A stretch of 64,000 nucleotides of DNA from Coriobacteriaceae bacterium (GCA_902362275.1 CABIWB010000008.1:43425-107424); one strand, 5' to 3'; shown: positions 18,346 through 27,835, counted from the first letter of the stretch. A program made the numbers and translations. Notes: generated from the letters alone by a model not told the origin.

Positions 18346-18882
18346 TTAGATCTCCATGACCTCGGCTTCTTTTTCCTTCAGAAGTTCCTCGACCTTGGCG
18401 ACATACTCATCGGTGTGCTTCTGGACCTTGGCCTGCTCGCGACGGACATCGTCCTCGGTGAGCTCCTCATCGCGCTCGAGCTTGTTGTTGAAGTCGCGAC
18501 GGATGTTACGGATAGACACCTTGGCCTGCTCGGCGTACTCGCGGCACTCCTTAACGAGCTCGCGACGGCGCTCCTCGGTGGGAGCCGGGAACGGCAGACG
18601 AACGACGGTGCCATCGGAGTTGGGGGTAATACCCAGATCGGAAGCGCCGATGGCCTTGACGATAGCATTGATGAGTGCCTTGTCCCACGGCTCGATGAGC
18701 AGCATGTGGGCCTCGGGGGTCTTGACGGCGGCAACCTGCGTGACCGGCGTGGGAACACCGTAATAATCGACGGTGATGTCGGAAAGAATGTTGGCATTGG
18801 CGCGGCCGGTACGAACCTTGGAGAAGTTATGTTTAAGCGACTCGAGCGACTTGTCCATGTGGGCGGTGATATTCTCTGCCAT
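18346..18882 (-). CDS. frr: Ribosome recycling factor
   Basis: The 178-residue protein splits post-termination ribosomes together with EF-G. The N-terminal helix (FSKVRTGRANANILSDITVDYYG) and the C-terminal helix (VRRDFNNKLERDEELTEDD-like) are conserved. The frame is slightly shorter than the usual 185 residues. AGGAGG lies 8 bases before the ATG. It directly follows pyrH, the standard pyrH-frr arrangement. Confidence 0.96.
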   Translation of the reverse strand: MAENITAHMDKSLESLKHNFSKVRTGRANANILSDITVDYYGVPTPVTQVAAVKTPEAHMLLIEPWDKALINAIVKAIGASDLGITPNSDGTVVRLPFPAPTEERRRELVKECREYAEQAKVSIRNIRRDFNNKLERDEELTEDDVRREQAKVQKHTDEYVAKVEELLKEKEAEVMEI

Positions 18883-18884
18883 GC

Positions 18885-19607
18885 TTAATCCTCCTGATAG
18901 ACGAGCGTGCCGACGGGCTCACCCGAAAGCGCGCGCTTGACGGTGTCCTCGCCATCGATGTTGAGGACCAAAATCGGCATACGGTTGTCCTGGCACAGTG
19001 CCGTAGCCGTGGAATCCATAACCTGCAGACCGCGGACGAGAACCTCGTGATAGGTAATCTTGTCAAAACAGACGGCATCGGCGCACTTGACGGGATCCTT
19101 GTCGTAGATGCCGTCAACCTTGGTGGCTTTAATCAGAATCTCGGCGCCGATCTCGCACGCACGAAGAGCCGCGGCGGTGTCGGTCGTAAAATACGGATTG
19201 CCCGAACCGGCGGCAAAAATAACAACGTTGCCCTTGGAAAGGTGGTTGATGGCGCGACGGCGAATATAGGGCTCGCAGATCTCGTTCATCTGGATAGCGC
19301 TCATCACGCGGCAGGGAACATCATTATGCTCGAAGGCATCCTGCAGGGCGAGCGCGTTCATAACGGTTGCCAGCATGCCCATGTAGTCGGCCTGAGCACG
19401 CTCCATGCCACCGGCAGCGCCGGCCATGCCGCGGAAAATATTGCCGCCGCCGACAACGACGCCGACCTCATGACCAACGGCGAGCAGCTCATTGACCTGC
19501 TTGGCAAGATGGTCGGTAACCTTGGGGTCGATGCCATATTGGCCGTCGCCCATCAGTGCTTCGCCGGAAAGCTTAAGAAGCACGCGTTTATATCGGATGT
19601 CGGACAA
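18885..19607 (-). CDS. pyrH: UMP kinase
   Basis: The 240-residue amino-acid-kinase-family enzyme phosphorylates UMP to [12 protein letters not shown] at residues 12-20 and GGGNIFRG are the nucleotide and phosphate sites. The start is TTG at 19607, with AAGGAGG 6 bases upstream. A terminator lies between it and tsf, so it may begin the pyrH-frr-uppS-cdsA-dxr-rseP-ispG-proS transcript, with readthrough from tsf possible. Confidence 0.96.
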   Translation of the reverse strand: MSDIRYKRVLLKLSGEALMGDGQYGIDPKVTDHLAKQVNELLAVGHEVGVVVGGGNIFRGMAGAAGGMERAQADYMGMLATVMNALALQDAFEHNDVPCRVMSAIQMNEICEPYIRRRAINHLSKGNVVIFAAGSGNPYFTTDTAAALRACEIGAEILIKATKVDGIYDKDPVKCADAVCFDKITYHEVLVRGLQVMDSTATALCQDNRMPILVLNIDGEDTVKRALSGEPVGTLVYQED

Positions 19608-19664
19608 AGCGATCCTCCTTTAGATTGAACTCACAACATTCTATCAAAGGCTCTAAGAAGAGCC

Positions 19665-19702
19665 ATGAAAAAGCAGGCTGTGAGTAAAACCCACAGCCTG
19701 CT
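19665..19702 (-). terminator. Terminator of rpsB-tsf
   Basis: On the minus strand AGCAGGCTGTG pairs with CACAGCCTGCT, followed by TTTTTC. A second small hairpin (GGCTCT/AGAGCC) follows about 12 bases later, toward pyrH. Confidence 0.85.
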
Positions 19703-19725
19703 CATTACCAGCTACAAGAGCTTAT

Positions 19726-20595
19726 TTACTCGCCACGGACCAGACGGTCAAAGGCAACGACGGTAATGGTGTCGCCGAGCTCCTTAGAGACCTGCTCAGC
19801 GTACTTCTTGATGGTGAGGGAGCTGTCCTTGATGAACTCCTGCTCGGTGAGCACGGACTGCTTGTAGAACTTCTCCAGACGGCCGACAGCCATCTTCTCC
19901 TGGATAGCCTCGGGCTTGCCGGACTCGGCAGCCTGGGCCATGTAGATCTGCTTCTCGTGCTCGACGGTCTCGGCCGGAACCTGATCGCGGGTAGCGCAGA
20001 TCGGGGCGACGGCGGCAACCTGAAGGGCAACGTCGTGAGCGAAGGTCTTGAAGGACTCAGCCTGAGCGGTCTCGGCCTTCTCGAAAGCAAACTCGACGAG
20101 GACGCCAATCTTACCACCCATGTGGATGTAAGAAGCGAGAGCGCCGTTCTCGGCCTTGCGGGCGGCGAAGCGGGAGATCTTCATGTTCTCGCCCATGATG
20201 TGAATCATCTCGGTAAGCTCGGAGGAAACGGTCTCCTCACCCATCGGCTTCTCGAGCAGAGCGTCGACGTCAGCAGGCTCGGTGGTAGCGACAACCTCGG
20301 CGACCTTGGAAGCAAAGCCGGTGAACTTGGCGTTGGAGCCAACGAAGTCGGTCTCGCAGGAGAGCTCGAGCAGAGCGCCGGTCTTGCCATCCTCGGAGAC
20401 GAACGCGGCGACAGCGCCCTCGTTGGTCTCACGGCCAGCCTTCTTGGCAGCCTTGGCGAGGCCGTTCTTACGCAGAACGTCGACAGCGGCGTCCATGTCG
20501 CCGTCAGCCTCGACGAGAGCCTTCTTGCACTCCATCATCGGGGAGTCGGTCATCTCGCGGAGCTGCTTGACCATAGCGGCGGTAATCTGGGCCAT
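19726..20595 (-). CDS. tsf: Translation elongation factor Ts
   Basis: The 289-residue protein recycles EF-Tu-GDP. The N-terminal UBA-like region with LREMTDSPMMECKKAL and the core repeats are conserved. ATG at 20595 is preceded by AAGGAACCACA; the in-frame TTG at 20610 is unlikely. It follows rpsB by 45 bases in the usual rpsB-tsf unit and ends at a strong terminator. Confidence 0.96.
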   Translation of the reverse strand: MAQITAAMVKQLREMTDSPMMECKKALVEADGDMDAAVDVLRKNGLAKAAKKAGRETNEGAVAAFVSEDGKTGALLELSCETDFVGSNAKFTGFASKVAEVVATTEPADVDALLEKPMGEETVSSELTEMIHIMGENMKISRFAARKAENGALASYIHMGGKIGVLVEFAFEKAETAQAESFKTFAHDVALQVAAVAPICATRDQVPAETVEHEKQIYMAQAAESGKPEAIQEKMAVGRLEKFYKQSVLTEQEFIKDSSLTIKKYAEQVSKELGDTITVVAFDRLVRGE

Positions 20596-20640
20596 TGTGG
20601 TTCCTTTCAAAGAGATGAAAAAGAATTAACTAAGACTGAT

Positions 20641-21369
20641 TTACTCGGCCTTGGGCTCAGCGGCCATCTCGGCCTCGGAGACCTGCTCCTTGCCGGAGCC
20701 AGCGAGGCAGGCGTCAGCCATGAGCTCGCACATAAGGGTGACAGCGGAGATAGCGTCATCGTTGCAGGGGATGCCGTACTCGACCTCGTCGGGATCGGAG
20801 TTGGTGTCGATCAGAGCGACGACGGGGATGTTCAGGCGCTGTGCCTCCTTGATGGCGTTCTCCTCGCGCTTGGTGTCAATGACGAAGAGAGCCTGGGGCA
20901 GACCCTTCATGTCGCGGGCGCCACCGAGGTTGGTCTGGAGCTTGGTGAGCTCCTTGCCGAGCACAGCCTGCTCCTTCTTGGGGGGCACTGCCATGCGGCC
21001 GTCCTCGACCATGGCCTCGAGCTCCTCCATGCGGTTGATGCGGGAGCGGATGGTGACGAAGTTGGTCAGCATACCGCCGAGCCAACGCTGGTTGATGTAA
21101 GGCATGTTAGCGCGCTCAGCAGCGTTCTTGACGGCCTCCTGAGCCTGCTTCTTGGTGCCGACGAACAGCACGTTGCCACCCTTGGCGACGTTCTTGACGA
21201 AGGTGTAGGCCTGGTCGGCGTCAAGGATGGTCTGCTTGAGGTCGAGGATGTAGATACCGTTGCGCTCACCGAAGATGAACGGCTTCATTTTGGGGTTCCA
21301 GCGACGGGTCTGGTGACCGAAGTGGCAGCCGGCCTCGAGCAGGGTGCGGATATTAATCTTGGTAGCCAT
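20641..21369 (-). CDS. rpsB: 30S ribosomal protein S2
   Basis: The 242-residue protein starts [20 protein letters not shown] and has the S2 signature segments [19 protein letters not shown] and [25 protein letters not shown] lies 7 bases before the ATG. A strong promoter about 140 bases upstream drives rpsB-tsf. The acidic and Ala-rich C-terminal tail is ordinary for actinobacterial S2. Confidence 0.97.
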   Translation of the reverse strand: MATKINIRTLLEAGCHFGHQTRRWNPKMKPFIFGERNGIYILDLKQTILDADQAYTFVKNVAKGGNVLFVGTKKQAQEAVKNAAERANMPYINQRWLGGMLTNFVTIRSRINRMEELEAMVEDGRMAVPPKKEQAVLGKELTKLQTNLGGARDMKGLPQALFVIDTKREENAIKEAQRLNIPVVALIDTNSDPDEVEYGIPCNDDAISAVTLMCELMADACLAGSGKEQVSEAEMAAEPKAE

Positions 21370-21510
21370 GTTAAACCTCCTGTGGTTTGCCTCCGCGCGG
21401 GGTCATCCTCCAAAACCAACCCGGACATGTGCTACCAAAGCCCGGGCACCACGGTATGAAGTAGCCGCGCGTGCGTGATAAAAACATGTTGCCGTGAAGC
21501 AACCCGATGA

Positions 21511-21539
21511 ATGATAGCAGGAATGCGTCTTCCTGCCAA
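21511..21539 (-). promoter_or_regulatory. Promoter of rpsB-tsf
   Basis: TTGGCA (21534-21539), a 17-base spacer and TATCAT (21511-21516), preceded by TGC, make a strong promoter. The predicted leader is about 135 bases and contains a CCCGG/CCGGG stem and a TTGC/GCAA hairpin. Confidence 0.65.
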
Positions 21540-21545
21540 CCCGCA

Positions 21546-21570
21546 ATCAAAACCACACACCTGAGTGCGG
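21546..21570 (-). terminator. Weak terminator after xerC
   Basis: CCGCAC pairs with GTGTGG around TCAGGT, followed by TTTTGATT. It lies about 20 bases after the xerC stop. The stem is only 6 bp. Confidence 0.4.
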
Positions 21571-21588
21571 CGCGGGACGTCCCAGCCG

Positions 21589-22431
21589 CTATTCGCCGCG
21601 GGGATGGGCTTGAGCCACGGCCCGCTTAAGCCGATCGGGCGTGAGATGCGTGTAGATCTGCGTCGTGGACAGGCTCGCATGACCCAGCAGCTCTTGAACC
21701 GAGCGCAGGTCCGCACCGCCCTCGAGCAAGTCGGTCGCAAAGGTATGGCGCATCGCATGCGGGGCGATGTCGGCCGGAATGTCGGCAAGCGTCGCCAGCG
21801 TATGGAACCGCCGCCGGAGGATGGCGGCGCTCATGCGATTGCCGCGCGCCGATATAAGCAGCGGATGCGGCCCGGTAGCGAGGTCGCGGCGCTTTGCCCG
21901 AGCGAGCAACTCCGGCCTCCCCTCCTCAATATAGAGACGCGTCACCTCGAGCGCACGACGATACAGAGGGACGATACGTTCCTTGCTCCCCTTGCCCCAT
22001 AGCCGCAGCGTGCGCTCGGACCATGAGATGGATTCCACATTGAGCGCCGCAAGCTCTGAGATGCGGGCACCCGAGGCATAGAGCAACTCGAGCATCGCCG
22101 CATCGCGCAGTCCCGCGGGCGTCGAGGTATCAGGCGTCTTGAGCAGTGCCTCGACCTGCTGAGTCGTAAGGACGCCCGGCAGGTCGCGCGGCAGCTTGGG
22201 CGATGCGATCGCCGAGACCGCATCGCCCTCGACAATCCCCTCGGCAGCCATCCACCGATAGAGCGAGCGAATGGCAGACAGATGCGCCGCAAGCGTTCGG
22301 GGAGCCACCTGCTCACGCGAAAGCTCGGCAAGATAGCGACGAATGGCGCGCACGTCGGCAGCGAAAGCATCGATATCCTCGCGCTCGCACCAGGCGGCGA
22401 AGCGCTCCAACCGCGAGCCATAGGCAGTCAC
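21589..22431 (-). CDS. xerC: XerC-like tyrosine recombinase (start uncertain)
   Basis: The protein has the full tyrosine-recombinase catalytic set: Arg in GARISEL, Lys in KGSKERIV, HAMRHTF, LGHAS and Tyr in TQIYTHLTP. XerC-type enzymes resolve chromosome dimers. The first conventional start is GTG at 22431 (280 residues), but XerC-like N-terminal sequence (VDSFIAYIARVEGLSPNTV) continues in frame to about 22509 without ATG, GTG or TTG. An ATA at 22509 has GGAGG 9 bases upstream and would give 306 residues, the normal length. It is the last gene after yraN-comM-dprA-trmFO. Confidence 0.88.
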   Translation of the reverse strand: MTAYGSRLERFAAWCEREDIDAFAADVRAIRRYLAELSREQVAPRTLAAHLSAIRSLYRWMAAEGIVEGDAVSAIASPKLPRDLPGVLTTQQVEALLKTPDTSTPAGLRDAAMLELLYASGARISELAALNVESISWSERTLRLWGKGSKERIVPLYRRALEVTRLYIEEGRPELLARAKRRDLATGPHPLLISARGNRMSAAILRRRFHTLATLADIPADIAPHAMRHTFATDLLEGGADLRSVQELLGHASLSTTQIYTHLTPDRLKRAVAQAHPRGE

Positions 22432-22505
22432 CGTGTTGGGAGAAAGTCCCTCGACACGTGCGATATAGGCGATAAACGAGTCGACGGTGTCGTACAGGTC
22501 AAAGG

Positions 22506-23843
22506 CTATGACCGGTCGCCTCCAAACAGATCGGGGCGAGTGGCCAGATAGGCATCAAGGGCCTCGAGCGCACGGTCCGCATAGGCCTGGTAGCGCTCGC
22601 GCTTGCTGCGGCGCTTACCGTCCTCGAGCGGCGGCACCAGTCCAAAGTTAACATGCATGGGCTGATAGCCCACGGTGGCAGGATCGGTCGCATAGCCCAC
22701 GAGCGCACCCAGGGCGCCCACGCGCGGCAACTCGACACCCGCGGCACCGATAGCCTCGGCATAGGTGTTGAGCGCCGCGAGCAGACCTGTCGCCACGGCT
22801 TCCATGTACCCCTCGGTGCCGGTGATCTGACCGGCCAGGCGCACGCCGGTACCGGGCACGGCAAAGGTGCCATCGAGCACGTGCGGGGCGTCGACAAAGG
22901 TATTGCGGTGCATGACACCGTAGCGGAAAAACTCAGCGTTCTCCAGGCCCGGCACCATATGGAAGACGCGCTTCTGCTCGCCAAAGGTCAGGTTGGTCTG
23001 GAAGCCCACCAGATTATAAGCGGTCTTCTCCTTGTTCTCGGCACGCAGCTGAATCGCCGCCCAAGGGCGACGTCCGGTACGCGGGTCGGTGAGGCCGACG
23101 GGCTTCATGGCGCCAAAGCGAATAGCGTCCTTGCCGGTGCGTGCAACCTCCTCGGCAGGCTGGCAGGCCTGGAACAGATCGCCGCCCTCAAAATCCTTGA
23201 GCACCACGCGGTCGGCCGTGGTAAGCGCCTCGATAAAGGTCTCGTACTCCTCCTTATTGAGCGGAGCGTTGAGATAGTCGCCGCTCCCCTGCTCCTCATA
23301 GCGCGACTGCGAGAACAGCACATCCATATCGAGCGTAGAGGCATCGACGATCGGCGCCGCGGCATCGAAGAACGCAAGGGCGTCGCCACCGACGAGCTTC
23401 ATGACCTCTTCGCTCAGCGCCGGCGAGCACAAGGGGCCGGCGGCAATGACCACGTGACCCTCGGGAATCTGCGTGACCTCGCCGTGAATGATCTCGATAT
23501 TGGGGCGGGCGGCAACCTCGGCCTCGACAAACTCGGAAAACTTGACGCGGTCGACCGCCAGGGCGCCGCCAGCGGGAACGGCCGCACGATGAGCGCAGTC
23601 GAGCAGCACCGAACCCATGCGCTCAAGCTCGGCCTTCAGCAAACCAGCCGCGGAATCCGGACGGGTCGACTTAAACGAATTGGAGCAGACGAGCTCTGCC
23701 AGGTGATCGGTATGGTGAACCGGGGAGCTCACCTGGGGGCGCATCTCGCACAGCTTTACGGCAAACCCGCGGTCTGCCAGCTGGATCGCGCATTCCGAAC
23801 CCGCCAGACCGCCACCGATAACCGTCACCTGATCGAACTGCAT
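22506..23843 (-). CDS. trmFO: tRNA (uracil-54-C5)-methyltransferase, folate/FAD-dependent
   Basis: The 445-residue flavoprotein methylates U54 in the T-loop of tRNA using methylene-tetrahydrofolate. The dinucleotide-binding GGGLAGSECA is at the N-terminus, and CEMRP and LVCSNSFKS are family signatures. ATG 23843 has AAAGGTG 7 bases upstream; TTG 23849 is an alternative. It lies between dprA and xerC, a common arrangement in Gram-positive bacteria (topA or dprA-trmFO-xerC). Confidence 0.95.
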   Translation of the reverse strand: MQFDQVTVIGGGLAGSECAIQLADRGFAVKLCEMRPQVSSPVHHTDHLAELVCSNSFKSTRPDSAAGLLKAELERMGSVLLDCAHRAAVPAGGALAVDRVKFSEFVEAEVAARPNIEIIHGEVTQIPEGHVVIAAGPLCSPALSEEVMKLVGGDALAFFDAAAPIVDASTLDMDVLFSQSRYEEQGSGDYLNAPLNKEEYETFIEALTTADRVVLKDFEGGDLFQACQPAEEVARTGKDAIRFGAMKPVGLTDPRTGRRPWAAIQLRAENKEKTAYNLVGFQTNLTFGEQKRVFHMVPGLENAEFFRYGVMHRNTFVDAPHVLDGTFAVPGTGVRLAGQITGTEGYMEAVATGLLAALNTYAEAIGAAGVELPRVGALGALVGYATDPATVGYQPMHVNFGLVPPLEDGKRRSKRERYQAYADRALEALDAYLATRPDLFGGDRS

Positions 23844-23857
23844 CTGCAAACACCTTT

Positions 23858-24793
23858 CTAATTGACACGTTTTCCATTGTGACCGAAGGGCGTCTGGGCG
23901 TGAAGGGCAAACTTGGAGGGCGCATACCTTCCATCCATCATGCGCTCGATAAGGCCCTCGAGTTCAAGCGAACCCAAGAGTTTGAGTACGCCGACAGCAT
24001 CGAGCGAGACGAGCGCCGCGATGTCGTCGACCTTGAGCGGAGAGGCGATGAGCGCATGCATCACGGTCTGCTGCGTTGGATCCAGGTCGGCAATGCCGGG
24101 AGCATCGGGGCGCGAGTAGCGCAGGGTGCCGTAGATGCGTGAGATAGCCATCTCAATAGATTCCTCGTCGATGATGCAGCAGGCACCGTTCGCAATGAGG
24201 TAATTCGTGCCACGCGACTCGGGCGACAGGATCGACCCCGGCACGGCAAGAAGTTCGCGCCCCAAATCCATAGCAGCCTCGGCTGTAGAAAACGTCCCGG
24301 AAGGCATACCAGCCTCGGATACAAAGAGGGCTTGCGACAGGGCCGCGATCACGCGATTGCGGCGCGGAAAGGCAAACTTGCGCGGACCCATGCCCCACGG
24401 AGAGATCGACACAACCGCGCCACCCGTATCGAGCGTGCGAGTAATAAGCCCCGCGCTCGAACGCGGGTAGACCACGTCGGCGCCCGTCCCCAGCACCACG
24501 ACGTGTTTGCCGCCGGCGTTGACCGCAGCCCAACCCGAGGCCTGGTCACAACCGACCGCGCCGCCCGAAACAACCGTCACTCCCGCCTCTACCGCCACCT
24601 TTGCCGCAAGCTCTGCCACGGCAAGACCATACGGCGAGGCCTTGCGCGCGCCGATGATGGAGAGCGCGGGCGTCGAAAGCACCTCGGGGTTGCCGCGCAC
24701 ATAAAGCGTCTGGGGTACATCAGAAAGCTCCAAAACGGTCTCGGGATACAACGCATCGCCTGGATGCAGCTCGAAGGTCCCCTCGGCCATCAT
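23858..24793 (-). CDS. dprA: DNA-processing protein DprA
   Basis: The 311-residue protein loads RecA onto incoming single-stranded DNA in transformation. It has a Rossmann-like DprA core (IIGARKASPYG, VVSGGAVGCDQ) and a short winged-helix-like C-terminus (about 245-300). ATG at 24793 overlaps the comM stop (ATGA) with AAGGAGG upstream. The frame stays open upstream to 24949, but only inside comM. No SAM-like N-terminal domain is present, so it is a short DprA. Confidence 0.94.
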   Translation of the reverse strand: MMAEGTFELHPGDALYPETVLELSDVPQTLYVRGNPEVLSTPALSIIGARKASPYGLAVAELAAKVAVEAGVTVVSGGAVGCDQASGWAAVNAGGKHVVVLGTGADVVYPRSSAGLITRTLDTGGAVVSISPWGMGPRKFAFPRRNRVIAALSQALFVSEAGMPSGTFSTAEAAMDLGRELLAVPGSILSPESRGTNYLIANGACCIIDEESIEMAISRIYGTLRYSRPDAPGIADLDPTQQTVMHALIASPLKVDDIAALVSLDAVGVLKLLGSLELEGLIERMMDGRYAPSKFALHAQTPFGHNGKRVN

Positions 24794-26313
24794 TGGTCCC
24801 TCCTTCCCTGGTACATCGCCGCCTCGAGCACGTGGTCCTGCGTCACTTGCTCGCTCTCGGCGACATCTGCGATCGTGCGCGCAATGCGAACCAGGCGCAC
24901 GATGCCACGCCCTGTGAGATGTGTGCGCTTGGACAGACCGAGTACGCATTTCTCGGCAGCATCATCGAGCTCAAAGGTCGAAACGACGCCGTCAATGGAC
25001 CGCGTCTCGTCATCCTCGGCCTCGACATCCGCATCGTCCATACGGGATTCGCGCCAAGCGCGAAAGGCGCGACCGCGCACAACGTAGTCACGTAACTCGG
25101 CCGACGACATACCCTCCGCACCCTCGATAATCACTTGGGGGTCGGGACGGGTCACATCGATCATCATGTCGATACGGTCGGCCAAAGGACCGCGCAGTTT
25201 AGACCGATAACGCTCGACCATCGCCGCCGAGCAGCGACACGGCACCTCGCGATCGCCCAAAAAGCCGCAGGGGCAGGGATTGCTCGCAGCCAGCAGCTGA
25301 AAGCGCGACGGGAAGGTAAAGGCCCCGTCGACGCGTACGATCCTCACATAGCCGCGTTCGATGGGCTGACGCAGTGTCTGCAGCACACCGGTGGGAAACT
25401 CGGCAAGCTCGTCCAAAAAGAGCACGCCGCCATGAGCCAGGCTGATCTCACCCGGATGCACCGGGCGCCCGCCGCCAATGAGGCCAGCCGTTGAAATGCT
25501 GTGGTGGGGACTGCGGAAGGGCCGGTGTCCCGCCAACAAGCCATCAATGTTCTCACCCAAAACCGAATGGATGCACAGCGCCTCCTGTTGATCCTCAACG
25601 GAAAGCTCGGGCAGGATGCCGGTCATACGGCGCGCGAGCATCGTCTTGCCCGATCCCGGAGACCCAATCATGAGCAAGCCGAGTTCTCCTGCCGCCGCAA
25701 GCGCCATGCCGCGTTTAGCGACTTCCTGCCCCAGCACGTCGGCATAGTCGAGCTCAGGCTCAAAGGTCGCCTCGACGCCCTCAGAATCCAAGTAGTGCCG
25801 CGCGGCATCGCCCATACCATGGGCAAGCTGAGACAAATGATCGATAAAGCCGCAATCCACGCCCGCGAGTGGAACATGCTGGTCTGACCTGCCGGCGATA
25901 AAAGACAGCCCCATGTCGCGAGCCAGCAGCTGGAACGCCACCTCGCCCTTGACGGGAAGCACCGTGCCGTCCAAGCCGAGCTCGCCGGCGATAAGACAAC
26001 GATCGAGGTTGTCGCGAGGAATCTGCCCATCGGCCGCCAGAACCGCGATGGCGATGGGCAGATCAAAGCCGCTACCGGTCTTGCGAATATCGCCGGGCGC
26101 CAGATTGACCGTAATGCCCGAGCGCGGGATCTCGAACCCGGCGGAGCGCATCGCGCAGCGAATGCGCCCGCGTGACTCCATCACCTCCATACTCGGAATG
26201 CCGAGCATCTGGATGCCCGGAACGCCGCCGGCAAGCGATACCTCGACCGTGACGGGAATCGCCTCGACGCCGCGGATGCAGGCCGCGTGAACGGCAAACG
26301 TCTCGAACGCCAT
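24790..26313 (-). CDS. comM: YifB/ComM family Mg chelatase-like AAA+ ATPase
   Basis: The 507-residue protein has an N-terminal Lon-protease-like S5-fold domain (about 1-165), a Mg-chelatase-type AAA+ module with Walker A GSPGSGKTML and a C-terminal helical domain. ComM in Gram-negative competent bacteria is a branch-migration helicase; the role in Actinobacteria is less clear. The cluster with dprA suggests DNA uptake or recombination. ATG 26313 overlaps the yraN stop (TGATG). Longer upstream open frame is inside yraN. Confidence 0.93.
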   Translation of the reverse strand: MAFETFAVHAACIRGVEAIPVTVEVSLAGGVPGIQMLGIPSMEVMESRGRIRCAMRSAGFEIPRSGITVNLAPGDIRKTGSGFDLPIAIAVLAADGQIPRDNLDRCLIAGELGLDGTVLPVKGEVAFQLLARDMGLSFIAGRSDQHVPLAGVDCGFIDHLSQLAHGMGDAARHYLDSEGVEATFEPELDYADVLGQEVAKRGMALAAAGELGLLMIGSPGSGKTMLARRMTGILPELSVEDQQEALCIHSVLGENIDGLLAGHRPFRSPHHSISTAGLIGGGRPVHPGEISLAHGGVLFLDELAEFPTGVLQTLRQPIERGYVRIVRVDGAFTFPSRFQLLAASNPCPCGFLGDREVPCRCSAAMVERYRSKLRGPLADRIDMMIDVTRPDPQVIIEGAEGMSSAELRDYVVRGRAFRAWRESRMDDADVEAEDDETRSIDGVVSTFELDDAAEKCVLGLSKRTHLTGRGIVRLVRIARTIADVAESEQVTQDHVLEAAMYQGRRDQ

Positions 26314-26798
26314 CACGACACCTGCCAATCGAACGCGTTGTACTGATGCTCGATCTCGGCGATATGCCCGCCGCGAATGGTGACACCCACGGCATCGAAG
26401 CGAATCGCTTTGAGCGGATAATGCTCCATGAGATAGCAACTTGCGATGCGGCGGTAGCGGCGTTGCTTTTGGGCGTCCACGGCCTCCTCGGGAAAGACCC
26501 GCGTGTTGCAATCCAGCGCGACGCGTCTGGTCTTGACCTCGGCCATCACTACGACATCGTCGAGCTCATCGAGCAGCACCAGGTCGGCCTCGCCCTCGGT
26601 GCAACGATAACCCTGCTCCAGCAAGGTGTAGCCGCGCTCGTTAAAGTAGTCAATGGTGATCAGCTCGCCCAGCATACCCAGCTCGCGGGGACTGAGTCCC
26701 TTGATAAACTCGGGCGTCATCGCCCCGCAGTCGAGCTCGCCGTTTTCCCAACGCTCCTTGAGCTGCTGTGTCTTGCTCTTTTTGCTTGCGGCACTCAT
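26313..26798 (-). CDS. YraN family (UPF0102) nuclease-fold protein
   Basis: The 161-residue protein has the UPF0102 pattern GELITIDYFNERGYTLLEQGYR followed by GEADLVLLD and VVMAEVKTR, a restriction-endonuclease-like fold with a possible ExK active site. Its biochemical function is not established. ATG 26798 has AAGGAGA 5 bases upstream. About 40 extra N-terminal residues (Lys-rich, then acidic) precede the usual domain. It is first in yraN-comM-dprA-trmFO-xerC, separated from rnhB by a terminator. Confidence 0.87.
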   Translation of the reverse strand: MSAASKKSKTQQLKERWENGELDCGAMTPEFIKGLSPRELGMLGELITIDYFNERGYTLLEQGYRCTEGEADLVLLDELDDVVVMAEVKTRRVALDCNTRVFPEEAVDAQKQRRYRRIASCYLMEHYPLKAIRFDAVGVTIRGGHIAEIEHQYNAFDWQVS

Positions 26799-26896
26799 GG
26801 GGTCTCCTTTCCCGCACGCTGCAGTGCCCCGATGATGAGGGCACCTTTCATGCGGGTAAGTACCGGAAGCAAACCAAAAGCTGACCAAATGCCGAC

Positions 26897-26939
26897 AAAA
26901 AACGGGCCGTACGCAGCAATGGTGTTGCATACGGCCCGC
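26897..26939 (-). terminator. Terminator of rnhB
   Basis: On the minus strand CGGGCCGTA pairs with TACGGCCCG around a loop that also contains a GCAAC/GTTGC-like pairing, followed by TTTTTTG. It separates rnhB from yraN. Confidence 0.88.
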
Positions 26940-26987
26940 TACCAGCAGGTTTATAAAACCCCAAGGGTCCCTGCCTCCACAATTGAC

Positions 26988-27776
26988 CTAGAAAAGGCGC
27001 TCAGTCTGCAGAAAGTTTCCGCAAAAGCTCACACGGTGCAGCGGGCAAAGTCCATGTTTGCGAATGGCCTCGATGTGCTCGGGGCTCGCATAGCCCTTCG
27101 ATTCGGCCAGATGGTACTCGGGATACTCGGCATCGTACTCGACCATCATCTCGTCACGCGTGACCTTGGCCATGATGGACGCCGCGGCGATGCAGGCGAT
27201 TTTGGCATCGCCCTTCACCACGTCGCGCTCGTTGGGAACGGCGCCCAAGGGGTTACCGTCCATAAGCACGCAATCGGGCTCGAGCCCCGTATCGGCCACG
27301 GCGCCCGCGACGGCAGCGCGGATGGCGCGGGCCATGCCCATATCGTCGATATCCGCAGGCGCGATATGGCAAAAACCGATCGCCGTCGCCACCTCGGCAA
27401 TCTTCACTGAGAGCAACTCGCGGCGCGCCGGCGTGAGCTTTTTGGAATCGTTGATGCCCCAGACGCGCGGCTCCATAGGAAGGCAGACGGCGCATACCGT
27501 CAAAGGACCGGCCACCGATCCGCGACCCACCTCGTCGACACCAACGACCACCCCATCGCCGCCAAGCTCATGCATAAGCTCGTACATGTCATTGACGCGC
27601 TCGCGCTCGGCAACCTCTTTGGCATGGCGTTTGAGGGCGCGTTCACAAGCCTTGATCACCTGCTGGCGCGGGTCCTCGCGATAATGCTCCACGAGGGCGG
27701 GAATCTCCTCGAACGTGGCGCTCGCCAGCTCGCCGGCAACCTGCGACGCCGAAACCGAGCTCGTCATATTGGCCAT
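26988..27776 (-). CDS. rnhB: Ribonuclease HII
   Basis: The 262-residue enzyme removes RNA from RNA-DNA hybrids, including single ribonucleotides. The catalytic motif GVDEVGRGSVAGP (about residues 78-90) and the downstream DGN are present. About 70 residues precede the catalytic domain, longer than in E. coli but usual in Gram-positive RNase HII. It follows rplS after a terminator, the familiar rplS-rnhB order. Confidence 0.95.
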   Translation of the reverse strand: MANMTSSVSASQVAGELASATFEEIPALVEHYREDPRQQVIKACERALKRHAKEVAERERVNDMYELMHELGGDGVVVGVDEVGRGSVAGPLTVCAVCLPMEPRVWGINDSKKLTPARRELLSVKIAEVATAIGFCHIAPADIDDMGMARAIRAAVAGAVADTGLEPDCVLMDGNPLGAVPNERDVVKGDAKIACIAAASIMAKVTRDEMMVEYDAEYPEYHLAESKGYASPEHIEAIRKHGLCPLHRVSFCGNFLQTERLF

Positions 27777-27802
27777 ACCAGGCCCTCCTTGCGTGCAAAT
27801 CA

Positions 27803-27835
27803 GATAAAAAGAAGGGCCACCCGAAGGTGACCCTT
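27803..27835 (-). terminator. Terminator of rplS
   Basis: AAGGGTCACC pairs with GGTGGCCCTT around a TTCG tetraloop, followed by CTTTTTATC. It is strong; rnhB would depend on readthrough or its own promoter. Confidence 0.88.

Noticed and set aside
24794-24949. Upstream extension of the dprA frame
   Set aside because: It lies inside comM in another frame. The ATG overlapping the comM stop has a good ribosome site.
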